A stretch of DNA of 21,824 nucleotides from JBBIJH01 sp037446075 (GCA_037446075.1 JBBIJH010000027.1:1-21824); one strand, 5' to 3'; counted from the stretch's first letter, positions 8,130 to 16,283 are shown. Notes: generated by a model not told the origin, from the letters alone. Made by a program: numbers and translations.

Positions 8130-8711
8130 CCGCCGATCAAGTCCGACAGATGATTCCGATCCAATTCCCACTGCTGGACATTGTCTGCGATGGGTTCCGA
8201 CTCCAGACCAAGGCATTTCGGCTAGGGATGCTGTGATCGTGATACCGCGGTCACCAGGAAAATTCTGGACAGCCCGCGTCATGGATGCGTTTCGTGGATC
8301 TGGGTTTGAATTGATCAGTAATCGATGCCAATGAATTCGGTTTCAGTGGTTTCGTTGTTTTTCTGATAGAAACACCCCGCCGGCTCGTCTCCACCGAATG
8401 TTTTCCATCCCGAGTCATTCTTACGTGTAGGATTTTATCGATGACGACAATCCCATGCAAATAACTTGGCATGACTTTCCATTCGTCCAGGGTAACGTTC
8501 GTGCGAATCTGTTCAGTGCTCTGCCATTCTTCCTCGAAGATTTCACAAAGCAGAAATAATCGCGCTTCTCCGACGACAACTTCACGAAACCTGCCTCCCA
8601 GCACTGCATCTCCTTCGTGCACATGGTGCCAAGATGCACTGTGGGTGATGAGTAGTCCCATCCGGGCAAGTGTGCCGATTTCACACGGTGTTTTCGCTTC
8701 AACAGCGTCAC
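8130..8711 (-). pseudogene. Decayed REP-associated tyrosine transposase (RAYT, IS200-like Y1 family)
   Basis: Three minus-strand frames together rebuild one RAYT-like protein. From 8711 the first frame gives KRKHRVKSAHLPGWDYSS and then TMCTKE, the usual RAYT N-terminus (RxxxRLPxYDYSxxGxYFVTICT). Near 8600 the match shifts to a second frame with REVVVGEARL, EEEWQSTEQIRTNVTLDEW, MPSYLHGIVVI and SLASITDQFKPRSTKRI. A TGA at 8251-8253 replaces a Gln/Arg codon (FSW-stop-PRYHDH). Near 8191 a third frame gives IADNVQQWELDRNH, the family C-terminus. The HUH metal motif, normally MPNHxHG, reads MPSYLHG, so the first catalytic His is Tyr (codon 8461-8463). With two frameshifts, a stop and a lost active-site residue, it is surely inactive. 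Intact RAYTs act on REP palindromes. I saw no paired REP array here. Confidence 0.75.
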
Positions 8712-8836
8712 TCAATGAGTTCTCTTTTCTAAAGCGCTCGTGATTTCTGTGTGAAACTTCCGAAATCTGAGTGCTCAAGTCAACAAATCAGGGCTACCGC
8801 GTGCACGGGAACCATCCTCAAGCCCTTGCGCCTGAT

Positions 8837-9964
8837 TCACTCCAACCTCTTCCTGAACCTCAACACACTCAGCGTAAAGATCGTCACACCGAAGACCAAA
8901 AGTGCCAGCGCTTCAGGCCAGAGCTCGGCAATCCCTATCCCTTTCAGAAAAACTCCTCTAATGATTACAATGAAATACCGCAGCGGTACAAGGTAGGTGA
9001 TGTATTGGATGAGATGCGGCATGTTCTCGATCGGAAAAACAAAACCCGAGAGAAACACAAAGGGCAGGAAGATGAAAAACTGTGCCGTCAGCATTGCTTG
9101 TTGCTGAGTCTTCGAAATCGTCGAGACGAAAAGACCGAGGCCAAGAGTCGTCAGAACGAATAGTCCACTAAGCCCATACAGCAGCAAAACGCTCCCTCGC
9201 ATCGGAACCTCAAACCAGTACCTTGCCACCGCCAGCACGAGAGTGACATCCACTGCCCCAAGGATGATGAACGGCAAAAGCTTCCCCATCAGGAGCTGGT
9301 AGGGTCTTATCGGTGTAACCAGTAGCTGTTCTAAAGTGCCAATCTCTTTTTCTCTCACGATGCCAAGTGAGGTCAGAGTCATCGTGATGATCATCAAGAC
9401 CAAAGCGACGACACCCGGAACCATGAAGTTACGACTCGTCAGATCGGGATTGTACCACACTCTGATCTCTGGTATCACCCGTGCGGATTTTGCCATCCGG
9501 AATCCCTTCTCGATAGTCTCAGATACGATAGAGCGAGAATACGTGCCGAGGAATTGCGTAGCGTACCCTAGGCTGACAGTTGCAGAATTCGCATCGCTTC
9601 CGTCTGAGAGGAGCTGCACCGCGACGGTCCTCCGAGCATGCAAATGACTCCCGAACTTCGGTGGAATGACAAGCGCCATCCAGACACGCCCGTTTTCGAT
9701 GTATGGGTCAATCTCGTTCAAGGACTGTACTTCTGCCTCGATCTCGAAGTAGCCTGAATTTGCAAACTGAGAGATAAGCTCGCGGCTGCAGCTTGATTTG
9801 TCTTGATCCCAAACGACAATCGGGACTAGTCGAACATCCGTTGTCGCCGCATAACCAAGAATGAGAAGCTGAAGCGCAGGCGCAAGGATCGAGAGAGCCA
9901 GCATTCTTGGATCCCGGCGCAGTTGCAGGAATTCTTTCACGATAATGTGAGCGATCGTCCGCAT
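8837..9964 (-). CDS. ABC-2 type permease of the efflux pump, second permease (YbhR/YbhS-like)
   Basis: A 375-aa inner-membrane subunit. One membrane helix lies near the N-terminus (about 22-40), followed by a periplasmic domain of about 130 residues (VVWDQDKSSCSREL and LSDGSDANSAT motifs) and then about five helices in the C-terminal half. This is the ABC2_membrane_3 layout of YbhS/YbhR and other YadH-like exporters. The stretch SLGIVREKEIGTLEQLLVTP is the cytoplasmic coupling helix found in this family. It starts one base after the stop of the preceding permease (TGA-T-ATG), so the two are cotranscribed and presumably form a heterodimer. It is the last intact gene of the operon. The substrate cannot be told from sequence. 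Relatives export drugs or other amphipathic compounds. Confidence 0.9.
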   Translation of the reverse strand: MRTIAHIIVKEFLQLRRDPRMLALSILAPALQLLILGYAATTDVRLVPIVVWDQDKSSCSRELISQFANSGYFEIEAEVQSLNEIDPYIENGRVWMALVIPPKFGSHLHARRTVAVQLLSDGSDANSATVSLGYATQFLGTYSRSIVSETIEKGFRMAKSARVIPEIRVWYNPDLTSRNFMVPGVVALVLMIITMTLTSLGIVREKEIGTLEQLLVTPIRPYQLLMGKLLPFIILGAVDVTLVLAVARYWFEVPMRGSVLLLYGLSGLFVLTTLGLGLFVSTISKTQQQAMLTAQFFIFLPFVFLSGFVFPIENMPHLIQYITYLVPLRYFIVIIRGVFLKGIGIAELWPEALALLVFGVTIFTLSVLRFRKRLE

Positions 9965-9965
9965 A

Positions 9966-11096
9966 TCATGCAGACTTTTTCAAGAGCCTTATGGAGCTAA
10001 TCCCAAGAGTCAGAGATGCAAAAAGCAACAAGTATAAGAACTGCGGCCAGAGGGCCGTGGGCCCGACGCCTTTCAATATCAGTCCTCTCACGACAATGAG
10101 AAAGAACTTCACCGGAGTGAGGTTCGAGAGGATCTGGAGAACAGCGGGCATACTCCGGATTGGAAACACAAAGCCGGATAAGAGAAACGTAGGCAGAAGA
10201 GAAGAGAAAACCGCCAGCATGAACGCAACCTGCTGCGTCCGTGCGATCGTCGAGACCAGCAGCCCTTGCCCCATGGCCGCTAGCAGAAATACAAGGATGC
10301 CGACGTAGAGCCAGAATAAGCTTCCGCGTACCACAATCCCGAAAAATGTAAACCCGACGATCAGTACAAGGGTAGAGGCGATCAAACCAATGAAAAGATA
10401 GGGAATCGTCTTCCCGATAATAATCTCCGTCGTCTGGAGGGTTGAAACCATCAATTGCTCCATCGTGCCACGCTCTTTCTCGCGAACCACGGAGAGCGAC
10501 GTCGAGACAACGGCACTCAGCATCAACACAAAACCGATCAATCCTGGAACAAGGAACTTCGCTGTCACAAGCTCCGGGTTATACCAAATCTTCGGCCGAA
10601 CATCGATCGGGAGATAAAGCTCTCGCCCAGATCGCGACATTACCTTCGCGCCAGAGTTCGTCGAATAGGTCTGGATGATGGAAGTCACGTAGCTGATTGC
10701 TGTCGTGGCCGTGTTCGCATTTGACCCGTCGATCAGAACCTGGACGGAAACGTCTTCCCCCAGCGCAAGCCGCTTGGAAAAATTTTGCGGAATCACAATT
10801 GCGACGAGAGCTTTTCCTTCGTTCAGGAGTCTATTGACCTCGCGGTAGGAGTCCACATGATACCTCACCTCGAAATACTCGGTGTTCGAGAGACCTCGGA
10901 TAAACTCCCGGCTCCTCCGGCTCCTCTCTTGGTCGAAGACCGCCACCGAGATATGTTTAACGTCAAAGTTGAGGGCATAGCCGATAAAGAACACAAGGAG
11001 AGAGGGGAGAACCAAGAGGGCCATGAAGGAGCGGCGATCCCGCAGGATCTGGCGAACTTCTTTGATGATAATCGGACGCAATCGTTTCCCAGTCAT
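9966..11096 (-). CDS. ABC-2 type permease of the efflux pump, first permease (YbhS/YbhR-like)
   Basis: A 376-aa paralogue of the adjacent permease with the same layout: an N-terminal helix (about 24-42, FMALLVLPSLLVFFIGYAL), a periplasmic domain containing VFDQERSRRSREFIRG and LIDGSNANTAT, and about five C-terminal helices. The coupling segment reads SVVREKERGTMEQLMVST. The ATG at 11096 overlaps the stop of the upstream ATPase as ATGA, which implies translational coupling. Sequence identity to its partner looks moderate and covers the whole length, consistent with an old duplication that yields a heterodimeric membrane unit. Confidence 0.9.
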   Translation of the reverse strand: MTGKRLRPIIIKEVRQILRDRRSFMALLVLPSLLVFFIGYALNFDVKHISVAVFDQERSRRSREFIRGLSNTEYFEVRYHVDSYREVNRLLNEGKALVAIVIPQNFSKRLALGEDVSVQVLIDGSNANTATTAISYVTSIIQTYSTNSGAKVMSRSGRELYLPIDVRPKIWYNPELVTAKFLVPGLIGFVLMLSAVVSTSLSVVREKERGTMEQLMVSTLQTTEIIIGKTIPYLFIGLIASTLVLIVGFTFFGIVVRGSLFWLYVGILVFLLAAMGQGLLVSTIARTQQVAFMLAVFSSLLPTFLLSGFVFPIRSMPAVLQILSNLTPVKFFLIVVRGLILKGVGPTALWPQFLYLLLFASLTLGISSIRLLKKSA

Positions 11097-12037
11097 GCTG
11101 GCCTGTGCGCTGTATCCCGTTCCAGCAAATGTAAGAAAACGTCTTCCAAAGATGGCGCGATGCGTTCGATCCTTCTCACTTCGATCTTTCTTGACCTGAG
11201 ATGATTCAAGACCGATTCACCGCCCGCTCGCTCATCCCACAGACCAACATGCAGGCAGTTACCGAAAAGCGAGACTTCTACGGCCCAAGGCTGATCACGA
11301 AGGGCCTGCATCGCTGCGACCGGATTGCTCGTTTCAACTTCGAAAATCGGGTACGTGATGTACTTAGTCTTTAAGGCCTTCGGACTACCGCTGGCGATCA
11401 ACCTTCCTGCATTGATCAGAATGATGGTGTTGCAGTATTCTGCCTCTTCAAGGTAGTGTGTCGTCACAAGAACGGTAATGCCCCTTTCTGAGAGTTGGTT
11501 AATCAATTCCCAAAAGGCGCGTCGGGAAACCGGGTCGACACCGCTCGTCGGCTCGTCCAGAAAGACAATGGCGGGTTCATGAAGGATCGCGCACCCAAGG
11601 GCGAGCCGTTGCTTCCAGCCTCCTGAGAGTGTCTTTGTCAGACTCCTCTCGCGTCCCTGCAATCCAGCCATTTGTAATACCCACTCCATCTGCTCCTTGA
11701 GTTTTCCGCTGGTCAGTCCATACACGCCTCCATAGAAGCGGATGTTTTCTTCCACCGTGAGATCCTCGTAGAGAGAGAAGCGTTGAGACATATAACCGAT
11801 GCTGCGCTTCACCGACTCCGTCTGCTTCTTGATATCGTAGCCGCCCACGCGGGCAGTCCCGGAAGTCGCCTCCAGCAGGCCACACAGCATTCGGATCGTA
11901 GTAGACTTCCCCGCACCGTTAGCGCCGAGGAATCCAAAGATCTCGCCCTGTTGAACTTCGAAACTGATGCGATCAACAGCCGTGAAAGGGCCGAACTTCT
12001 TTGTCAACTCCTCGACTTCTATAGCATTGGTCTGCAT
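11093..12037 (-). CDS. ABC transporter ATPase, second of two in the efflux operon
   Basis: A 314-aa nucleotide-binding subunit. Walker A GANGAGKS is at 38-45, the Q-loop is in GYMSQRFSLY, the signature LSGGW at 137-141, and Walker B IVFLDEPTSGVDP follows. The switch histidine H194 is present (TTHYLEEAEYC). The C-terminal extension of about 80 residues, ending in SLEDVFLHLL, is typical of drug-exporter ATPases. I chose ATG 12037 because it aligns with the start of the partner ATPase (13520-14443). An in-frame TTG at 12196, overlapping the tolC stop, would add 53 residues. That stretch looks non-coding: Gly/Arg/Lys-rich and containing a 10-bp palindrome GTGGTACCAC at 12156-12165. ATG 12046 is another option. 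The gene overlaps the next permease by 4 bases. Together with the other ATPase it corresponds to the two halves of E. coli YbhF. Confidence 0.88.
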   Translation of the reverse strand: MQTNAIEVEELTKKFGPFTAVDRISFEVQQGEIFGFLGANGAGKSTTIRMLCGLLEATSGTARVGGYDIKKQTESVKRSIGYMSQRFSLYEDLTVEENIRFYGGVYGLTSGKLKEQMEWVLQMAGLQGRERSLTKTLSGGWKQRLALGCAILHEPAIVFLDEPTSGVDPVSRRAFWELINQLSERGITVLVTTHYLEEAEYCNTIILINAGRLIASGSPKALKTKYITYPIFEVETSNPVAAMQALRDQPWAVEVSLFGNCLHVGLWDERAGGESVLNHLRSRKIEVRRIERIAPSLEDVFLHLLERDTAHRPA

Positions 12038-12192
12038 TGATCCCATCTGAAGTTGTTTCCTCGTCCGGTAACCGACCTCGGGATCGGTCGCTACGGCAGC
12101 AGAACCCGTTTTGATTTTGATTTCTAACTTTCGAAGTCCGCCTCTTCGTCCCCTTGTGGTACCACCTTTCGGCCAAACCTCCAGGACTAAAT

Positions 12193-13509
12193 TCAATTCT
12201 CTCGGCCTCTTGCCTTCAGCAGCCTTGCATGAGCAAGCTCAAGCTCCACAAGCGAGACCGTGTGATTTAGTTTTGACTGAAGAAGTGACACCTCTGCGTC
12301 CAGAAGATCCGTGTTCGTGGCTGTTCCAGAACTAAATTTGTTCCTCGTGATGCGATAGTTTTCCTCTGCCTGCTCTACACCCTTCTCTGCCACACCTACC
12401 TTTTCTGCTGTCTGAAGGACTGCAAGATAGCTCTCGTTTACCTCCAGAGTGATAAGATCCCGGAGGTGGTCACGAGTATCAGCGGCCTGCGCCAGCGCAG
12501 CTTCCGCCTGAACCGCTTGATGCTTCGTCGTTCCCCAATTCCACAGCTCAAAAGAGAGTGTGAGTCCCACGTCCCATGTATCTTTGAATTCATCTCGCGT
12601 CGGCAGGATTCTCGGGTTCGGCCGAGAGTAATAGTAATTCCCGGAGAGACTGATTTGCGGATACCACGCCCCCTTCGCGGCGGCAACGGTGGCGTCTGAA
12701 GCGCGTACTCGCATCTCCGCAGCTTTCAGATCAGGCCGGTTAACAAACGCGTCCTGAACCAACTGGGTTACAGAAGGCACCTCTTTCGGGGGAGAAGGCA
12801 GGCTCGAGGCGATCTGGAGCTCGGTATCGAGGGGCAACCCGATGAGGTTGTTCAACCGCATCATTGCGAGTCTTACCGAGTTCGTCGCGTCGATCTGAGC
12901 CAGCTGGATATTCGAAAGCTGCACCTGCACTTTCAAGACTTCATTTTTTGTCACCAAACCCTGCGCCATCATATTTTGCACGTCGCGGAGATGTGAGGTC
13001 ACTTGTTCCAAATTTTCACCGATTACCTTCTTCACCTCCAACGCTTTGAACAGATTCCAGTATGCGTCCTTCACACTGTATGCGTAATCAGCTCTGTCCT
13101 TCGTGTAGTCCTGACTTGCAGCTTGGGCAGAAAACTCCGCTGCCGCGGCAGACTTCTCGAGCCTCAACCCTGTGAAGAGCGGCTGCTGTACTGTCAGCCT
13201 TGAGGTGTAGTTGTTCGTTACGATGGGCGAAATCGTCACCGGAGACGGGAGAATCGGTAGCTGAACAGTAAACGGATCCACGTCACTTAATCGAGTGTAG
13301 CCGGCTTGCAACCTCACGGACGGCAACCTCGCCGCGTTGATCTCACTGGACTTCGCGTCTGCGGAAAGGACTTTCGCCGAGGAGATGCGGAGTAGTTTGC
13401 TGTTCTCCAATCCGAGGCGGATTGCTTCCTCTAATGTGAGCAGTTGCTTTTCTTGAGAGAGGATGGTGAGGGGGGACAGAAGGAAACAAAGAAGAGCGAT
13501 CTTTTTCAT
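12193..13509 (-). CDS. TolC-like outer-membrane efflux protein
   Basis: A 438-aa exported outer-membrane channel of the OEP/TolC family. The N-terminus is a signal peptide (MKKIALLCFLLSPLTILS, cleavage expected shortly after). The mature protein starts with LTLEEAIRLGLENS, the standard OEP opening, and has two similar halves of long helices broken by beta segments (LQAGYTRL and ISLSGNYYY). The second half again has a NRPDLKAAEMRV motif. The ATG at 13509 is chosen over an in-frame GTG at 13518 because GAGG (13518-13521) lies 8 bases upstream at good spacing. That ribosome site overlaps the stop of the preceding ATPase. Its position between the two ATPase genes makes it the dedicated exit channel of the pump. 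Confidence 0.9.
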   Translation of the reverse strand: MKKIALLCFLLSPLTILSQEKQLLTLEEAIRLGLENSKLLRISSAKVLSADAKSSEINAARLPSVRLQAGYTRLSDVDPFTVQLPILPSPVTISPIVTNNYTSRLTVQQPLFTGLRLEKSAAAAEFSAQAASQDYTKDRADYAYSVKDAYWNLFKALEVKKVIGENLEQVTSHLRDVQNMMAQGLVTKNEVLKVQVQLSNIQLAQIDATNSVRLAMMRLNNLIGLPLDTELQIASSLPSPPKEVPSVTQLVQDAFVNRPDLKAAEMRVRASDATVAAAKGAWYPQISLSGNYYYSRPNPRILPTRDEFKDTWDVGLTLSFELWNWGTTKHQAVQAEAALAQAADTRDHLRDLITLEVNESYLAVLQTAEKVGVAEKGVEQAEENYRITRNKFSSGTATNTDLLDAEVSLLQSKLNHTVSLVELELAHARLLKARGREN

Positions 13510-13517
13510 GGGAAACA

Positions 13518-13521
13518 CCTC
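13518..13521 (-). promoter_or_regulatory. Shine-Dalgarno site that fixes the tolC-like gene start
   Basis: GAGG followed by TGTTTCCC and ATG. The G of the site is part of the TGA stop of the upstream ATPase, so ribosomes finishing that gene are well placed to start the next one. It rules out the longer GTG start at 13518, which lies inside the site. Confidence 0.7.
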
Positions 13522-14443
13522 AACTAGTCTTCTGCTGGGACATCAAGGAGATAAAAATGTTCTCGAGACTGGGAGCAATCAACCGAACCTCCAGAACCTG
13601 GATTTTCGCCTCGTGCAGAGCCGCCTTTACGAGAGGAAGGTCTTTCTTGCTATCACCCAAGATGATATTCAGGCGATCACCAAACGCCTGCACACCACGA
13701 ACCTGAGGATGGGATTTCAGTAACTTTGAAGCCGGGCGAATCTGATCGCAGATGATTTCCACGACTTCACCGTCCATCAGTTTCTTCACATTCGTTGGAG
13801 TGTCCACCAGCATGACTTTTCCAAGGTTCATCAACGCAACACGACTGCATCGCTCCGCCTCATCGAGGTAGGGCGTACTCATGACGATCGTGATTCCTGA
13901 CTCCAGCAGACTTGAGAGAATTCTCCACAAGTCTCGCCGCGAAACAGGATCGACGCCCGTCGTAGGTTCATCCAGGAAAATGATCTTGGGACGATGAACA
14001 AGCGTACATGCCAGAGCGAGCTTTTGCCTCATGCCGCCCGAAAGTTGCTCTGCGAGACGATCACGAAAGGGTGTAAGGCGCGTAAACTCCAGCAGTTCCT
14101 CTCTGCGTTCCCTGTAATCGTAGACTTCATTAATTTCTGCAAAGAACTCGATGTTCTCGTCCACTGTCAGGTCACCATAGAGACTGAACCGCTGAGAGAG
14201 GTAGCCAATTTCTCGCTTAATCTTTCTGGACTCCGAGATCAGATCATGACCGACTATAGTGGCGGTCCCTGATGTCGGAAGGAGAATCCCCGTGAGCATC
14301 CGAAACGTCGTCGTTTTGCCTGCTCCATCAGGTCCGACGATACCAAACATCTCGCCTTCTTCGATGGCAAGCTGGACCTGGTCGACGGCCGTAAGCTCCT
14401 CGAACTTCTTTGTCAATCCTTTGATCTCGATGACGGCGGCCAT
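13520..14443 (-). CDS. ABC transporter ATPase, first of two in the efflux operon, non-canonical H-loop
   Basis: A 307-aa nucleotide-binding subunit. Walker A GPDGAGKT is at 37-44, the Q-loop is in GYLSQRFSLYGD, the signature LSGGM at 134-138, and Walker B IIFLDEPTTGVDP at about 154-166. The switch (H-loop) histidine is replaced: the segment reads MSTPYLDEAERC with Pro at residue 191 (codon 13871-13873), where the partner ATPase has TTHYLEEAEYC. The catalytic Glu after Walker B is present. This points to an asymmetric ATPase pair in which one site is weakened. It has the usual C-terminal exporter extension (SLENIFISLM). The start ATG at 14443 has TTGAGG at good spacing, overlapping the upstream stop (6 bases between genes). 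It corresponds to one half of E. coli YbhF. Confidence 0.9.
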   Translation of the reverse strand: MAAVIEIKGLTKKFEELTAVDQVQLAIEEGEMFGIVGPDGAGKTTTFRMLTGILLPTSGTATIVGHDLISESRKIKREIGYLSQRFSLYGDLTVDENIEFFAEINEVYDYRERREELLEFTRLTPFRDRLAEQLSGGMRQKLALACTLVHRPKIIFLDEPTTGVDPVSRRDLWRILSSLLESGITIVMSTPYLDEAERCSRVALMNLGKVMLVDTPTNVKKLMDGEVVEIICDQIRPASKLLKSHPQVRGVQAFGDRLNIILGDSKKDLPLVKAALHEAKIQVLEVRLIAPSLENIFISLMSQQKTS

Positions 14444-14449
14444 GGGTCC

Positions 14450-15397
14450 TCAACGTGCTGCGCTCTCTGTAACCTCAAGGACAGCGTCGGCAGGCATACC
14501 GGGTTTGAGGACTTGCTCGGGGTTGGAAATTTCGATCTTCACTCCGAAGACGAGCTTTGTACGATCCTCTTTCGTCTGAACATTTTTCGGAGTGAATTCG
14601 GCGACCGAGGAGATGTAGACAACCTTGCCAAGGAAGGGCTGGTTCGGAAAGGCATCAATGTACACCTTCGCTTGCTGTCCCAGCTTAATCTTTGCCATTT
14701 CCACCACCGACACATAAATCGTCAGATGGACTCTGTCCAGCCGTGAGATGCGGAACAAGGTACCGTTTGGCAAGACGACATCGCCCTCCTCGACCGATTT
14801 CTCTGTCACAACTCCTTCGATAGGAGCGAGAACATAAGAATCGGCGATCTTCTTCCGGATGGCTTCCACTTGAGCAATAGCTGCATCACGTCGGGCCCGA
14901 GCTGCCTCCACCTCTTCCTCTCGAAAGCCGCGCTTCAACTTCTCATAGGCCTGCTGGGTCACGACGTACCTCGTCCGAGTGTCGTCCAGTTGTTTTTCTG
15001 TAATGCTCCGTTCTCTGAATAGCTGTTCGGCACGCCTAAGGTCTTCCTCAGCATTTTTCAGATTTGCTTCTGCCTGGAGAACATCTTCCTCACGCGAGCC
15101 GCGTACCATCATCTTATGTTGAGCATCTGCCGCTGCCGCATTTGCAAGAGCTTCTTTGAGCTGGATCTCCAAGTCTGCCCGGTCAATAATCGCCAGCGTG
15201 TCACCTTTGTGGACGTTTGCTCCTTCATCGACGAGAAGCCTGATGATCTCGCCGCCGACTTTGGCGCTAACGGTTACCTCCGTTGCCTCTATCGTACCAG
15301 AGGCGGAAAGCTTTTTATCGTCGCCCGACCCGGAACATGAGCCGAGCAAGATCATGCACAAACCAGTCAAGATTGAACCATGCAGCCTTTGGTTCAT
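14450..15397 (-). CDS. HlyD-family membrane-fusion lipoprotein of the efflux pump (YbhG-like)
   Basis: A 315-aa periplasmic adaptor. The N-terminus carries a lipoprotein signal with lipobox LLGSC (Cys21), so it is probably anchored by lipid. After it come the first lipoyl half (SAKVGGEIIRLLVDEGANV, then GDTLAIID), a long coiled-coil hairpin (about 80-190, rich in Ala, Glu and Arg, with RELFRE-like heptads), the second lipoyl half (VLAPIEGVVTEKSVEEGDVV) and a beta-barrel domain ending in LKPGMPADAVLEV. I chose ATG 15397 because GGAAGGAAGAGAAG precedes it and the lipoprotein signal then starts at residue 1. An ATG/GTG-type start at 15457 would add 20 polar residues before the signal. It is the first gene of the efflux operon and links the inner-membrane ABC unit to the TolC-like channel. 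No regulator gene lies beside it. Confidence 0.92.
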   Translation of the reverse strand: MNQRLHGSILTGLCMILLGSCSGSGDDKKLSASGTIEATEVTVSAKVGGEIIRLLVDEGANVHKGDTLAIIDRADLEIQLKEALANAAAADAQHKMMVRGSREEDVLQAEANLKNAEEDLRRAEQLFRERSITEKQLDDTRTRYVVTQQAYEKLKRGFREEEVEAARARRDAAIAQVEAIRKKIADSYVLAPIEGVVTEKSVEEGDVVLPNGTLFRISRLDRVHLTIYVSVVEMAKIKLGQQAKVYIDAFPNQPFLGKVVYISSVAEFTPKNVQTKEDRTKLVFGVKIEISNPEQVLKPGMPADAVLEVTESAAR

Positions 15398-16061
15398 TTT
15401 CTTCTCTTCCTTCCAATCCAGTTTTCTTGAAGTTCCGCTAGAGTTGGCCTGCACCAAGGTTTTGAGCGCGGCATCAGAGTCTTAAAGCAGCGTGCTCACA
15501 CTAGCTTACAAGCGGAAGCCGTCATAGCACTCGGTAGTTTCTCTCCGCAATCGAAATGTTCAAGCATGATCGAAGACAAGAAAACTGCTCCGAAGCAGAT
15601 GGATTGCTTGACATGAATCCCACAAGCTTCACTACCGAAGATATGGAATCATAGGCTCGATATCAAGGTGGAAAAGTTTCTACGACCAACATGCAGGACC
15701 ACAGCTAGAGACGGAAATAGGGGTTGAGAAGCGGCTGCTCAGATTATCGCAGGTGGGAAATGTCGCCTGTGCAGTTCGTGGCAACAGATGGGATTCTTAA
15801 CTCCTTGAACACCTCTCCTTTACAACTGCAGTCCGTGGAATTCGATCAAGCCCCGAAAGGCGGCAGCGTGGGATCCAAAGGCAGGTATCACTGCGATAAA
15901 AGCCGCATGAGCCCAGTTATTCTCAGCATCTGCGTAGACACAAAACCCTCCTCTAGGAGGAAAGGGGGGATCCCCATTCCTCGTAGTACCCTGGACCAGC
16001 GGCAATCGCAAAAATCAGATAATGGTATCTCTTCCGTTCGAACCTAAAGTCTAAAGAGCCA
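15398..16061. other. Long intergenic stretch between the efflux operon and DUF3276 gene
   Basis: About 660 bases without a supported gene. Open frames on both strands (15724-16047 plus, 15820-16011 minus) have no recognisable motif, no good ribosome site and mutually exclusive reading. Besides the terminator candidate at 15577-15598 it holds an inverted repeat CCTCCT-CT-AGGAGG (15947-15960), followed on the minus strand by GTTTTG, which could be a second weak terminator. A GGGGATCCCC palindrome lies at 15966-15975. The efflux-operon promoter must lie here, but I could not identify it. Confidence 0.6.
15577..15598 (-). terminator. Candidate intrinsic terminator between the DUF3276 gene and the efflux operon
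   Basis: On the minus strand CTGCT and AGCAG pair around a TCGG loop (15585-15598) and are followed directly by TTTTCTTG. The 5-bp stem is short but the tetraloop is stable. It would end any transcript from the DUF3276 gene before the efflux operon. Confidence 0.45.
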
Positions 16062-16283
16062 CTATTTTCTCATCATGGTGATCGCTTCTTCGAGTGCGTC
16101 CCTCAGTTTCTCAACCTGCTTGTCGAACACCATCACACTGGAGCGGGTGAACTTCTTCTCTCCCTCTTTAGCAAGCTTGCTCTCGGAGATCGTGAGGTAT
16201 TTCGACTTGTTTTTCGCTTCTTTCACGTCGATGAAGTACGTTCTGTCCCCCGCCTTAATGGTTTTCGAGAATAGGGGATCCAT
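16062..16283 (-). CDS. DUF3276 / PUR-family nucleic-acid-binding protein
   Basis: A 73-aa protein with the PUR-domain pattern: SKTIKAGDRTYFIDVKEAK (6-24), then KYLTISESK, then a helix ending the protein (DKQVEKLRDALEEAITMM). Family knowledge: DUF3276 proteins of Bacteroidota, Chlorobi and spirochaetes carry a single PUR repeat, dimerise, and bind single-stranded DNA or RNA; Borrelia BpuR is the studied member. At 73 aa this one is shorter than most relatives, which usually have extra N-terminal residues; here the domain begins almost at once. The start is well fixed: AAAGGAGG (16292-16299) lies 8 bases upstream of ATG 16283. It stands alone, with long gene-free stretches on both sides. Its own promoter was not identified. 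Confidence 0.85.
   Translation of the reverse strand: MDPLFSKTIKAGDRTYFIDVKEAKNKSKYLTISESKLAKEGEKKFTRSSVMVFDKQVEKLRDALEEAITMMRK

Noticed and set aside
8009..8236. 75-codon plus-strand open frame
   Set aside because: It is antisense to the C-terminal part of the RAYT remnant.
13510..13518. GTG start at 13518 for the TolC-like gene
   Set aside because: It lies within the Shine-Dalgarno site of the ATG at 13509, which also begins the signal peptide cleanly.
16036..16043. GTTCGAAC, reminiscent of a tRNA T-loop
   Set aside because: The flanking five bases on each side cannot pair and no acceptor or anticodon stem fits on either strand.
15724..16047. 107-codon plus-strand open frame
   Set aside because: No ribosome site, no motif, and it overlaps hairpins. 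Its minus-strand competitor at 15820-16011 is equally unsupported.
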